64,000 nucleotides of DNA from Paenibacillus ferrarius. GTDB taxonomy: Bacteria > Bacillota > Bacilli > Paenibacillales > NBRC-103111. Positions 1-7,089 of the stretch are shown piece by piece. The position numbers and the translations under genes are program-made. The stretch covers positions 124,001 to 188,000 of the forward strand of contig NZ_MBTG01000066.1 of the NCBI RefSeq assembly GCF_002027705.1, written 5' to 3'. The first letter of the stretch is position 1; each line of letters opens with the position of its first letter. The notes beneath the pieces were generated by a model. That model saw only the letters and a program-made list of their open reading frames with translations. It was not told where the DNA came from and did no database searches.

Positions 1-313
1 CGGACGCCCCAGTAGCGTGAGGCTTCACTTTCTCAAACAACATGATGCGACGCACATAGCTTGACCTGCGCACATTGATCGCTTCATTCCTCGTAATGGA
101 CAAAAGCCACGTCTTCAACGAAGATTGCCCGCGATAAGAGCCGATATGGTTGTACACCTTAATAAAAACCTCTTGAGCCACATCGCTCGCCTGCTCGCGG
201 TTTCGTGTGATCGCATAAGCATATTTCCATACATCAGTCCCATACTCGGTCATCAGATGGTTCAGATCGGTTTTGTCTATGTGATTCATATATGTTAGAT
301 ATTGATAATCCAT
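1..313 (-). CDS. ECF-type RNA polymerase sigma factor, partial (C-terminus outside window)
   Basis: Read on the minus strand, the first 104 codons give a sigma-70 region 2 protein. It begins MDYQYLTYMNHIDK, continues with the core-binding segment AYAITRNREQASDVAQEVFI and ends in the DNA-melting stretch KTWLLSITRNEAINVRR. This pattern is typical of extracytoplasmic-function sigma factors of the SigW/SigV/SigX type, which direct RNA polymerase to stress promoters. The ATG at 313-311 is preceded by GGGGGTG at good spacing. Region 4 and any anti-sigma partner lie beyond the window edge, so the subgroup cannot be named. Confidence 0.85.
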   Translation of the reverse strand, partial: MDYQYLTYMNHIDKTDLNHLMTEYGTDVWKYAYAITRNREQASDVAQEVFIKVYNHIGSYRGQSSLKTWLLSITRNEAINVRRSSYVRRIMLFEKVKPHATGAS

Positions 314-526
314 CTGTTCACCCCCATCCTATTAGACAAGAGTAGGGCTAGAGAAGTTCCCTTGTTGTGGTGAAAATTTGTTTTATTCTTGAAGTTGGGA
401 TTATTGTAATTCGTTAAAATCGAAGTTTCTCAAAGGAAATCTACTACATATATCAGTCAAAGCTGGTTTTTTGCTGTATAATAACTTGAAGGTAATGGTA
501 ATTTATTGAAATAGAAGGTGAATAAC

Positions 527-833
527 TTGGATGAAATATATCAGTTGATGAAAGATTTAGATTGGAATAATCTTGAATGCATCCAACAAAATGCAATAAC
601 AGAATTAACAAAATTGAAAGATGATGACGTGATTCTTCTTGCTAAACAATCAAATGAGTTGTGTAGCAAGCCATGCTGGGACAATGCTGCGGTTGTCAAA
701 TAGAGCAACCAAGGAAAACGATGAGTGTTGGGCAAATGGATTAATTTATTTGATTAAAGAACTGAAAATAAGTATTGAGAACTTCAATAACGTAAAAATA
801 CTTGGGGAATTAGAAAAAATTGCCAATAGATAA
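527..833 (+). pseudogene. frameshifted small protein, DUF5071/HEAT-like, possible immunity protein
   Basis: Two overlapping frames read as one protein if a single indel near 698-703 is allowed. The first half runs MDEIYQLMKDLDWNN to CSKPCWDNAAVV. The second continues ATKENDECWANGLIYLIKEL to the stop at 833. The alternation of paired helices with an LDW motif and a 'GLIYLIKEL' segment resembles small DUF5071-like helical-repeat proteins seen in immunity loci; this match is from memory and weak. The TTG at 527 follows AGAAGGTG at six bases and is the better start than the GTG at 518, which lies inside that site. The broken frame suggests it is no longer functional. Confidence 0.5.
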
Positions 834-869
834 AAGTAAGTTTTAATTCAAATTCTGAGGAGAATTCTT

Positions 870-1814
870 TTGAAAAGACTTGTTCTGATTATGTTTCTGC
901 TAATTAATATAATAATAGGTGTAGGATTGTTTATTTCTATTCCTCTTATACTAGTTTGGGGAATTGGATTAATACCTACTATTATTTTATTGATAATTTA
1001 TGTGTTTTCAAATCATTTCATTATTAGAAAGCAAGTGAAAGCAAAAAGATATTGGATAATATCGATGATTATTGTATTTGGGTATTGGATTTTATTTATC
1101 TCATATTCTTCATACAATTCTATCCATAATGTCGTAATCTCAAATTCAATTGCACCAAATTACACATTTATTGGTAATGATAGTAATATTTATTATACTA
1201 TTAAATCAAACAAACAAAGTGTTTCTAAAAGCGATATTGACTATCTAATAAAAAAACTAGGTTTTAGAGACAGTAAATTCAAAAATTTGAAATTGTTATT
1301 AGATGAGAACGATGATGGAATAGACATGTTCTTTAGTGAAAAAGAAATGACTGTTTGTAGAAATTTATATAATAATGATTACTGCAGTAGGATAGATGAG
1401 AAGAATGATTTTATTTGTACGTCATTAGTTGGAGGTATAACAAACGTTTGTAGAGCGTATAGTCGAGGAAGTAGCCAAACGGTAATAAATGATTTTAGAT
1501 TGATATTTGAGAAAACGAGAGATTTAAGAGAATCAATATCACTTGATATTGGATCTCAAATGATAGATTCCAGATCTGGTGAAGTGTTTAATTATTTACA
1601 TATTTTGAACCATAAAAAAGTAGATACAGAAGATATAAGTGCTATATTTCAGATACTCCCTAAAAGGAAAGCTCGATACTTATTTTCAGTAAATGAAGGA
1701 ATAGAGCCGAATTTAGAAAAAAATCGAAATCAATATTATATCATTTTTGATTTGTTGGGTAATAAGACAACAATTTCCAACAGTGATATACATTTTTTTA
1801 ATTTTAAAGAATAG
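870..1814 (+). CDS. membrane-anchored protein of unknown function
   Basis: This 314-residue protein is not recognised. Three hydrophobic segments fill the N-terminus (about residues 4-28, 30-50 and 62-82). A roughly 230-residue polar domain follows, with a calcium-loop-like acidic stretch (LLDENDDGIDMFF, around residue 143) and several cysteines. The TTG start is set by TGAGGAGA at 856-863. Codon use is strongly A/T-ending, unlike the housekeeping genes further right, which fits the accessory island. It stands alone between two decayed genes. It could be a membrane immunity protein by context, but nothing in the sequence proves this. Confidence 0.7.
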   Translation: MKRLVLIMFLLINIIIGVGLFISIPLILVWGIGLIPTIILLIIYVFSNHFIIRKQVKAKRYWIISMIIVFGYWILFISYSSYNSIHNVVISNSIAPNYTFIGNDSNIYYTIKSNKQSVSKSDIDYLIKKLGFRDSKFKNLKLLLDENDDGIDMFFSEKEMTVCRNLYNNDYCSRIDEKNDFICTSLVGGITNVCRAYSRGSSQTVINDFRLIFEKTRDLRESISLDIGSQMIDSRSGEVFNYLHILNHKKVDTEDISAIFQILPKRKARYLFSVNEGIEPNLEKNRNQYYIIFDLLGNKTTISNSDIHFFNFKE

Positions 1815-1842
1815 ATGTAGAGTACAGGTGTACGATTTATAA

Positions 1843-2115
1843 ATATATGGTGATTGTAATAAGAGAGAGCATGAATTTCGCAAGGACGGAGTCAAACTGG
1901 CATTTGCATTTGTCGAAGATTTAAATGATTTTGCAGGTGTGGATTACAAAAAGCTCGATTTGGTTGAATTAGTTGGAGTGAAGTATCAATCATTAGTCCT
2001 AGAAGACTTTTTAAAAGTTTATTCAAGAAGCTTGAAGGACAGCTACAGAAGGACAAAAAACAATGAAAAGGACGTAACAAAAATAGATAAGATTAATGAA
2101 TTACTTAGTCAATGA
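1843..2115 (+). pseudogene. 5'-truncated gene remnant of unknown family
   Basis: An open frame of about 90 codons ends at 2115. It reads REHEFRKDGVKLAFAFVEDL, then LDLVELVGVKYQSLVLEDFL and a lysine-rich tail. It has coding-like composition but no start codon: the frame is closed by a stop at 1840-1842 and begins with ATA. It therefore looks like the C-terminal end of a longer gene whose front has been lost. I do not recognise the family. The stretch from 1815 to 1842 and from 2116 to the next gene holds nothing else that I can support. Confidence 0.4.
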
Positions 2116-2248
2116 AAGAGCGATTTTATTAGTCTGGGTCATAGATGTGCCTGTTCTGGCATTTATCCTTGTGCTAAATACGCTTAATTAAATGAGGATA
2201 TTGTGAATAAAGAGACAAGAATCGTTGAAGTTTTGAGGTGACCGAAAA

Positions 2249-2770
2249 ATGAATAAAATAATTGTTTGCATTACTGAGTTATTAAACAATGTTGATTATT
2301 TTTCTGAAATAGCTGCATCAGTTGATTTAAGAAAATACGTGTTTGATGAGATAGATTCGTTTAAATATCCAGTTGGTGTGAATTATTTATCTATTAATAA
2401 GTCATATGTTGATGATTATCAGCAAGCCTATAGCATATTGTTTATTAAATGGCTTTATTCCGAAAATGAATGGAATCTGGATGACGAGTCAATTACAGAA
2501 GCAAGATGGGCTGAAATTTTAAAAACTATTTGGATTCCTGGTCATCACAAAAACGTAAACATAAAGCAGTATAGTCCTTTAAAATTTATTAATGAAGTAA
2601 CATATTGGTTAAATCATAATGATTTTTCTGAAGAACGAATTGAGCAATTTAGAGTTCGACATAGTCAGGCAAGCTTAATAGAAGTTATTGATATATACGC
2701 GTGTCATCATTGTTTTGGAGAAACAGAAAAAACATTTTTTGTTTGCGAATTTGGTTGCGGCTATGATTAA
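2249..2770 (+). CDS. hypothetical protein, small acidic, island gene
   Basis: A 173-residue soluble protein starting MNKIIVCITELLNNVDYFSE, with a strong GAGGTGA site seven bases before the ATG. It has no signal peptide or membrane segment. The tail carries four cysteines (CHHCFGE and CEFGCGYD), which could bind a metal. I do not recognise the family. Its size, AT-rich codons, independent ribosome site and place between a truncated gene and a toxin locus match the pattern of immunity-type genes in such islands, but that is context only. Confidence 0.65.
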   Translation: MNKIIVCITELLNNVDYFSEIAASVDLRKYVFDEIDSFKYPVGVNYLSINKSYVDDYQQAYSILFIKWLYSENEWNLDDESITEARWAEILKTIWIPGHHKNVNIKQYSPLKFINEVTYWLNHNDFSEERIEQFRVRHSQASLIEVIDIYACHHCFGETEKTFFVCEFGCGYD

Positions 2771-2797
2771 TCTTATCTCGCATCAATCTCTACAAAA

Positions 2798-2806
2798 TGG
2801 TATAAT
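2798..2806 (+). promoter_or_regulatory. extended -10 promoter of the holin-like toxin mRNA
   Basis: A perfect TATAAT at 2801-2806 is preceded by TG one base upstream (TGGTATAAT), an extended -10 element that can work with a poor -35. Transcription would start near 2813, leaving a leader of about 60 bases before the toxin ATG. Confidence 0.5.
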
Positions 2807-2847
2807 AATCCAATCACAATAGAATGGCTTATATGGGCGGTCGGCTA

Positions 2848-2865
2848 GTCTCCTGCAGAGGAGGT
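2848..2865 (+). promoter_or_regulatory. hairpin sequestering the toxin Shine-Dalgarno
   Basis: CTCCT (2850-2854) pairs perfectly with AGGAG (2859-2863) across a four-base loop, with two wobble pairs extending the stem. The AGGAG is the core of the toxin ribosome site. In addition GGGCGGTC at 2835-2842 is the exact complement of GACCGCCC at 2981-2988, so the mRNA 5' end can pair with its 3' end. Both features are hallmarks of translationally silenced type I toxin messages. The pairings are seen in the sequence; their effect is inferred. Confidence 0.6.
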
Positions 2866-2873
2866 GATGCCCC

Positions 2874-2981
2874 ATGGATGTGAAAGACGTTATGATTATT
2901 GTCATTAGCTCTAGTGCGCTGCTTATTGCGTTTCTAACGCTGATTATTAAAATCATCGAACTTTCGCAGAAAAAGAAATAG
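2874..2981 (+). CDS. holin-like type I toxin (Hol_Tox/TxpA-like family)
   Basis: A 35-residue peptide, MDVKDVMIIVISSSALL followed by a hydrophobic stretch and ending ELSQKKK. One membrane helix (about residues 7-27) with a short polar head and a lysine tail is the layout of the 'putative holin-like toxin' family and of TxpA/BsrG-type toxins, which depolarise or disturb the cell membrane when their antisense RNA is lost. GAGGAGGTG precedes the ATG. The message has its own extended -10 promoter and a sequestered ribosome site, and an oppositely directed RNA is predicted over its 3' end. It is too short for most gene finders. Confidence 0.8.
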   Translation: MDVKDVMIIVISSSALLIAFLTLIIKIIELSQKKK

Positions 2982-3120
2982 ACCGCCCTTTTGACGAGGA
3001 ACGCGGTCTATTCTAACGCCTTACCTATAAGTCTAAAGCCAACCGCCCTTAAAAGCGGCTATCGTGGTGCGGGAGTGTAGACGTTGACGCGTTTGCACTC
3101 TCTTTTATTGTACGCTTGTA
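2979..3120 (-). ncRNA. predicted antisense antitoxin RNA to the holin-like toxin
   Basis: On the minus strand a TATAAT (3132-3127) sits 17 bases from TGGCAA (3155-3150), predicting a start near 3120. Going leftward the RNA would run to an 8-bp hairpin (TAGACCGC with GCGGTCTA, 3010-2979) followed by a T-rich run, a good intrinsic terminator in this direction. It would overlap the toxin mRNA 3' region by up to about 140 bases. This convergent 3' overlap is the TxpA/RatA arrangement of B. subtilis. Promoter and terminator are read from sequence; the RNA itself is inferred. Confidence 0.55.
3073..3109 (+). terminator. terminator of the toxin mRNA
   Basis: GAGTG (3073-3077) and CACTC (3096-3100) enclose a GC-containing loop and are followed by TCTTTTATT. 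The stem is short. It lies inside the template of the predicted antisense RNA, so toxin and antitoxin transcripts would overlap over most of the antitoxin length. Confidence 0.4.
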
Positions 3121-3300
3121 AATATTATTATATACTTTGTAGCTACAATTTGCCATATATAAAATACACATCCTTTCCTAACTAAAATGCTCATAAAGAT
3201 TATGCTGACAACTTTTTTGAATAACATGTTGTTTGTTTAATAAAATAGATCATTGTGGATTATTGAAATGATGAGGGAGTGAGAAGGAGGCGTGATGGGA

Positions 3301-3643
3301 ATGTTCATAAATCTAGGCAAAACACGCAATAAGCAAAAGACAATGCCCCCCCGGTAGTAAGAAAGAATCTACGAGTAATAATGTATCGCTTGGTAATTTA
3401 TCTGGCAATATGATTACACAACTTCAACGCACTGTTTGGGAATAAAATGGTAGGACATTTACTCACAATAATAATGTTATTCAGCCTAAAAGATTATATA
3501 AAGATGTCCCAAATAATAGACAGGGGACCGTATTGTACCAGACCCAGAGCAAGAACGACGATAGTAATAAGAAGCGAAAAGTAGATGATGAGAAAAAATA
3601 AGAGAAGAAAGAAGCAGAAGTAGATAACAACAAAGAACAGTAA
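3301..3643 (+). pseudogene. frameshifted N-terminus of a polymorphic toxin with LQRTVGN-type motif
   Basis: A strong AAGGAGG precedes ATG 3301. Reading across at least three single-base shifts gives one recognisable protein: MFINLGKTRNKQKTMPP, then GSKKESTSNNVSLGNLSG, NMITQLQRTVGN, a leucine segment, NNNVIQPKRLYKDVPNNRQG and a lysine-rich tail. The shifts are in a run of seven C at 3346-3352, at the TTTGGG around 3435, and near 3458. The LQ-x-T-(V/I)-GN motif is a marker of N-terminal regions of Bacillales polymorphic or secreted toxins. Stops at 3599 and 3641 end the frame, and no toxin domain remains. The region 3110-3300 otherwise holds nothing I can support. Confidence 0.6.
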
Positions 3644-3683
3644 AAAGAAGATAACAATCAAACCGTAGGAGAGAAAATAGATA

Positions 3684-4319
3684 ATGACGTGGAAATTAGA
3701 TAGCGCTGTTGAAATTCATAAAGAATCACCTTATACGTTTTATCTTCCAAGCGATCAAGTAATAACTCAACTGAAAGTAGGCGATTTAGTTAAGCTAATA
3801 TTCATGGCAACGGAGACATTTGATAATGGATGTCAAGCTGAGAGAATGTGGGTGGAAATCCTTGAGCGAAATGAAACTGACTTCCGTGGGAAGTTAGCTA
3901 ATCAGCCATACTATTTGAGTTCACTTCAGCATGGTGATTTGATTGATTTTAAATCAGAACATATTTGCAGTACTCAACTAGATGATCCGTATGCTAAGGA
4001 CATGGACTACTATTTTGATAAGAAAATTACAGTAAGTAATGATGTACTATCAAGGAATGAGTTTAACTTCATGTTACGGTTCGACCCAGATAATGAGCAT
4101 GATTTGGGATGGGTCTTCTTTAGTGGATATGAGGATGATGAATTTTCTGCTAACTCAGAGAATTTCCAAGTGATTTCAGTTGGAAAGATGTTAAATATGG
4201 ATGATTCTATTTTGGAGTTTATTGACAATTCCGAAACCTTACATTGTGCGTATGAGAGAGACAAAGATACTGATATTCTTGTGAAAATTGAAAATTATGA
4301 CTGGAGCATTCATGAGTAA
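3684..4319 (+). CDS. DUF2185-type immunity protein with a DUF2314-like N-terminal part
   Basis: A 211-residue soluble protein in two parts. Residues 1-105 contain MWVEILERNETDFRGKLANQ and GDLIDFKSEHI, resembling DUF2314-type beta domains. Residues 110-210 carry the DUF2185 pattern KITVSNDVLS, FDPDNEHDLGWVFFSGYEDD and a DDSILEFID segment. DUF2185 domains are assigned to immunity proteins of bacterial polymorphic toxin systems. The gene lies right after a broken LQRTVGN-type toxin head, so it may be the surviving immunity gene of that toxin; the cognate toxin domain is missing, so the pairing is inference. The start follows AGGAGA at a rather long distance. Confidence 0.7.
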   Translation: MTWKLDSAVEIHKESPYTFYLPSDQVITQLKVGDLVKLIFMATETFDNGCQAERMWVEILERNETDFRGKLANQPYYLSSLQHGDLIDFKSEHICSTQLDDPYAKDMDYYFDKKITVSNDVLSRNEFNFMLRFDPDNEHDLGWVFFSGYEDDEFSANSENFQVISVGKMLNMDDSILEFIDNSETLHCAYERDKDTDILVKIENYDWSIHE

Positions 4320-4370
4320 ATAAAAGTAATGAAAAAATAAGTCTATATACGTTTAAGGAGGTTTTGTTAG

Positions 4371-4736
4371 TTGAGAAATTTGCTCAATTTACTGGTTACT
4401 TTGATAGTGTTTTGGATAGGTAATGAGTACTTTAATCAATACATATCTATCGCGGATACAAAGACATTGATACTTGCGTCTATCCTTATGTTTGTTATTA
4501 GCTTCCTATACAGTTTGATGCTAGCTGCGTCAATGCTTTCAATTGTTGTGGGCATTGGTTGTTTAACAACTCCTTTGCTTATTCTAGCCTCCATTATTCT
4601 AACACCCATAAAGTTGTGGTTGCTTGATAGGTATTTATCTGGCTTCGAAATTCATGGTTTTTGGACATATGTAGTACTCTCTGTGGTGTTGAGTATTTTT
4701 ACTACGAAAGTACAGTCTTTTAAAAGGGAAAAATAA
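4371..4736 (+). CDS. small four-helix membrane protein, YvlD/phage-holin-4-like
   Basis: 121 residues with about four hydrophobic segments. The pattern LWLLDRYLSGFEIHGFW near residue 85 followed by a last helix resembles the PF04020 (YvlD, 'phage holin family 4') group of small membrane proteins of unknown role. The TTG start is preceded by TAAGGAGG at eight bases. The likeness is moderate; the first half lacks the usual repeated VxG segment. It may be a membrane immunity protein or an unrelated orphan. Confidence 0.6.
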   Translation: MRNLLNLLVTLIVFWIGNEYFNQYISIADTKTLILASILMFVISFLYSLMLAASMLSIVVGIGCLTTPLLILASIILTPIKLWLLDRYLSGFEIHGFWTYVVLSVVLSIFTTKVQSFKREK

Positions 4737-4745
4737 TGAGAGATA

Positions 4746-4884
4746 ATTCAATCAAGAATTTCATTTGTAATTGAGGATTTTGCAAAACAAAATAATCTAA
4801 CAGTCGCACTACCTTTTAATATTGGCTGAGGAAGATATGAACTAAAAGAATCAATTCTGTTAACAGGAAAGGGAATGAATAGAT
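4746..4884 (+). other. short decayed coding remnant before the Thg1 gene
   Basis: A frame reading IQSRISFVIEDFAKQNNLTV, ALPFNIG, a stop at 4827, then GRYELKESILLTGKG runs up to the next gene. Its composition looks coding, but it has no start and is interrupted. The family is unknown. It could be what is left of another small island gene. Confidence 0.25.
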
Positions 4885-5622
4885 ATGAAGAAAGATGACT
4901 TTGGCAACAGAATGAAGCAATATGAAAACGCATTTAGAGACAGTTTGCCGCGTAGACTTCCTGTCATCTTAAGGATTGATGGTTGTCACTTCCATACCTT
5001 CACAAAAGGAATGAAAAAACCTTTTGATGAAACACTAACAAATGCATTATGGGAAACTTGTAAGGACCTCGCTCAAAATATAATGGGATGTAAAATTGTA
5101 TATCAACAAAGTGATGAAATATCAATCTTACTTACAAACTATGATAAGTTAACAACTCAATCATGGTTTGAAAATAATATTCAAAAAATGGTCTCAGTAT
5201 CTGCATCGATGGCAACAGCGAAATTCAATGAGATAATCAAACCGTATTATCCAGATAAACCACTGGCAACTTTCGATAGTAGGGCATGGGTAATGCCACA
5301 CGATGAAGTAGCAAATTACTTCTTATGGAGACAGCAAGATGCTACCAAAAATAGCATTTCAATGGTGGCACAAGCAAACTTCCCACATAAACAGTTGCAT
5401 GGTCTCACTGGAAAGCAACTTCAAGATAAGCTGTTTTTAGAGAAGGATATTAATTGGAACGATCTGCCCATATGGCAGAAAAGAGGAGTTTGCATCAATA
5501 AGCAGCAGTATTACAAAGGAGAAACGCAAAGGACTAAATGGGATGTTGATCATGAAACGCCAATATTCTCACAGAATAGAAATTACATTAACCAATATGT
5601 ATTTTTGGATAAGGATGAGTAA
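4885..5622 (+). CDS. Thg1-like tRNA(His) guanylyltransferase / 3'-5' RNA polymerase
   Basis: 245 residues covering the Thg1 catalytic region. The family adds nucleotides to RNA 5' ends in the 3'-to-5' direction, either G-1 of tRNA(His) or repair of truncated tRNA ends in the bacterial Thg1-like proteins. The metal-binding motifs are intact: RIDGCHFHTFTKG with Asp32, and YQQSDEISILL with Asp77 and Glu78. The segment after it (MVSVSASMATAKFN) and AWVMPHDEVANYFLWRQQDA are also family features. Bacteria encode G-1 of tRNA(His) in the gene, so a repair role is more likely than classical maturation. The next gene, a P-loop kinase, begins two bases after the stop. Codon use is AT-rich, suggesting acquisition. 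Confidence 0.9.
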   Translation: MKKDDFGNRMKQYENAFRDSLPRRLPVILRIDGCHFHTFTKGMKKPFDETLTNALWETCKDLAQNIMGCKIVYQQSDEISILLTNYDKLTTQSWFENNIQKMVSVSASMATAKFNEIIKPYYPDKPLATFDSRAWVMPHDEVANYFLWRQQDATKNSISMVAQANFPHKQLHGLTGKQLQDKLFLEKDINWNDLPIWQKRGVCINKQQYYKGETQRTKWDVDHETPIFSQNRNYINQYVFLDKDE

Positions 5623-5624
5623 TT

Positions 5625-6062
5625 GTGGAATGCGTTATTTTCGTTGGTATTCAAGCGTCAGGTAAATCGACTTTCTTCAAAGAAAGATTTTTTAATACAC
5701 ACATGCGAATAAATTTGGATATGTTGAAAACAAGACATAGAGAAAATATCTATCTTGCAGCTTCAGTTCAAGCCAAGCAATCTTTTGTCGTTGATAATAC
5801 AAATCCAACGATTGAAGACAGAAAAAAATATATTGATATGGCTAAGGATTCTAAATACAAAATAGTTGGATATTTTTTTGAGCCTAATTTTGACGAATCA
5901 ATCAAGAGAAATGAAACTCGCCAAGGCAAGGAGAAAGTTCCAGAGGTAGGTATTAAAAGTGTAATGAGTAAACTTCAGTCTCCTCAAATGAGTGAAGGTT
6001 TTGATGAACTATACATTGTAAGATCGCTTAAGGGAGAATTTATTATTGACACTGTGCAATGA
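5625..6062 (+). CDS. P-loop kinase of the polynucleotide kinase type
   Basis: 145 residues, the size of a lone T4 Pnkp-like kinase domain. The Walker A motif GIQASGKST is at residues 8-16. VVDNTNPTIEDRKKY matches the 'D-N-T-N-P' motif of RNA/DNA 5'-kinases and related AAA proteins, and RNETRQGKEKVP supplies lid arginines. Such enzymes phosphorylate 5'-OH ends. The GTG start is two bases after the Thg1-like stop, so the two are almost certainly co-translated. Together they could prepare and extend broken RNA 5' ends. Substrate is inferred; small-molecule kinase activity cannot be excluded. Confidence 0.8.
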   Translation: MECVIFVGIQASGKSTFFKERFFNTHMRINLDMLKTRHRENIYLAASVQAKQSFVVDNTNPTIEDRKKYIDMAKDSKYKIVGYFFEPNFDESIKRNETRQGKEKVPEVGIKSVMSKLQSPQMSEGFDELYIVRSLKGEFIIDTVQ

Positions 6063-6082
6063 AATAAAACGAGTCTATGTGA

Positions 6083-6205
6083 TTCGTATTGTCGTATTCA
6101 TACGAAGACTTAGAAAGAGACTTAGCTATAGGGCATGAACTCCATTTCAATTTTAAAGGTAGGGAATATTCAATAACCGAACTTTCAATGGTAACAGGAA
6201 TTTAA
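6083..6205 (+). pseudogene. remnant of a small island gene
   Basis: A frame without a usable start reads LSYSYEDLERDLAIGHELHF, then NFKGREYSITELSMVTGI and a stop at 6203. The GHELHF/GREYSI pattern looks like the N-terminal beta strands of small immunity-type proteins found in Bacillales islands, but I cannot name the family. There is a stop a few codons upstream, and the protein is too short to be whole. Confidence 0.35.
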
Positions 6206-6233
6206 ATCAGAAAGATAATCAAAGGTGACCCTT

Positions 6234-6536
6234 ATGGCTTTACAACCATTGCGAATCCCCACAGGCTGGAAAGTGAATTGGAATGTGTTTGATGAAGCAG
6301 ACCCTGCTCACTTTGTTGAAGAAGATACATCATTTTGCTGGAACTTTACGGAGGACTTATTACAACTACATAAAGATAATATTATGGTTGATTTAGGTTG
6401 GTATCCCGAAGCCAAAGTGGAAGGGAATTATGTATTGGTTCTTATAAAAAACGAAGATTGGGAAAATCCAGTTATCCGTTTTGAATCAAGAGATATTGCG
6501 GTTATTACTCATGAAATCGAACAACTTCTATTATGA
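6234..6536 (+). CDS. conserved hypothetical protein, 'LQPLRIPTGWKV' family
   Basis: A 100-residue soluble protein beginning MALQPLRIPTGWKVNWNVFD, with DLLQLHKDNIMVDLGWYPEA and a C-terminal ITHEIEQLLL. Proteins with this opening occur widely in Bacillales, often next to putative immunity genes, without a known role. I place the start at ATG 6234, five bases after AGGTGA, rather than at the GTG at 6225, which lies inside that ribosome site. Two short overlapping frames after it (6511-6606 and 6593-6685) have no clear ribosome sites and are probably debris. Confidence 0.7.
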   Translation: MALQPLRIPTGWKVNWNVFDEADPAHFVEEDTSFCWNFTEDLLQLHKDNIMVDLGWYPEAKVEGNYVLVLIKNEDWENPVIRFESRDIAVITHEIEQLLL

Positions 6537-6714
6537 TTATGAGGAAGAAAACGAAGCTGAATTGATTTTCAAAAGGATGTTGGCATATACATATGACGAT
6601 AGATAGAACTGATGAATTATTGCGGTTGTACGGAATAGTGCCTAAGCCAGCGCTTACTTATTCATTAAAACTTGGATTTCATTGATATATCTGGCTAAAA
6701 GGAGAACAATTGAT

Positions 6715-7023
6715 TTGAAAATAATTAGTAGTAGCATTTTGAATTTTTTGGTTGCAATGCTACCTTCTGTCCTAGTTGTTTGGTTATTAGTTGAACAATT
6801 TCCATTCACAGGATTAGGGAGAATTGTTGCATTACCATTAATTTTTATAGTAAACAGTATCATCATTATTATCGGAATAAATCAGAAAATATATAAACAA
6901 CCTCGATATACACTTAGATATGTAGTAATTGTCCTATTAACAATTGTAGTTTCTATTTTATTTTATCCTCAAGAGAGTCGTCCACATGTTGTAAAGCAAA
7001 TTTGGGATACTGTTTTTAATTAG
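6715..7023 (+). CDS. small membrane protein of unknown function
   Basis: 102 residues from the TTG at 6715, set by AAGGAGAA eight bases upstream. It begins MKIISSSILNFLVAMLPSVL and has three hydrophobic segments (about residues 8-27, 38-57 and 70-88), followed by a short polar tail. No family is recognised. The reading frame is open further upstream to 6682, but that start has no ribosome site. Its codons are AT-rich like its neighbours. Confidence 0.6.
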   Translation: MKIISSSILNFLVAMLPSVLVVWLLVEQFPFTGLGRIVALPLIFIVNSIIIIIGINQKIYKQPRYTLRYVVIVLLTIVVSILFYPQESRPHVVKQIWDTVFN

Positions 7024-7089
7024 GTAGAACATTAAGAATGTATAAAACAAGGAATAATTTAGATTGGAATTTATCTCAAGGGTGAAAAA

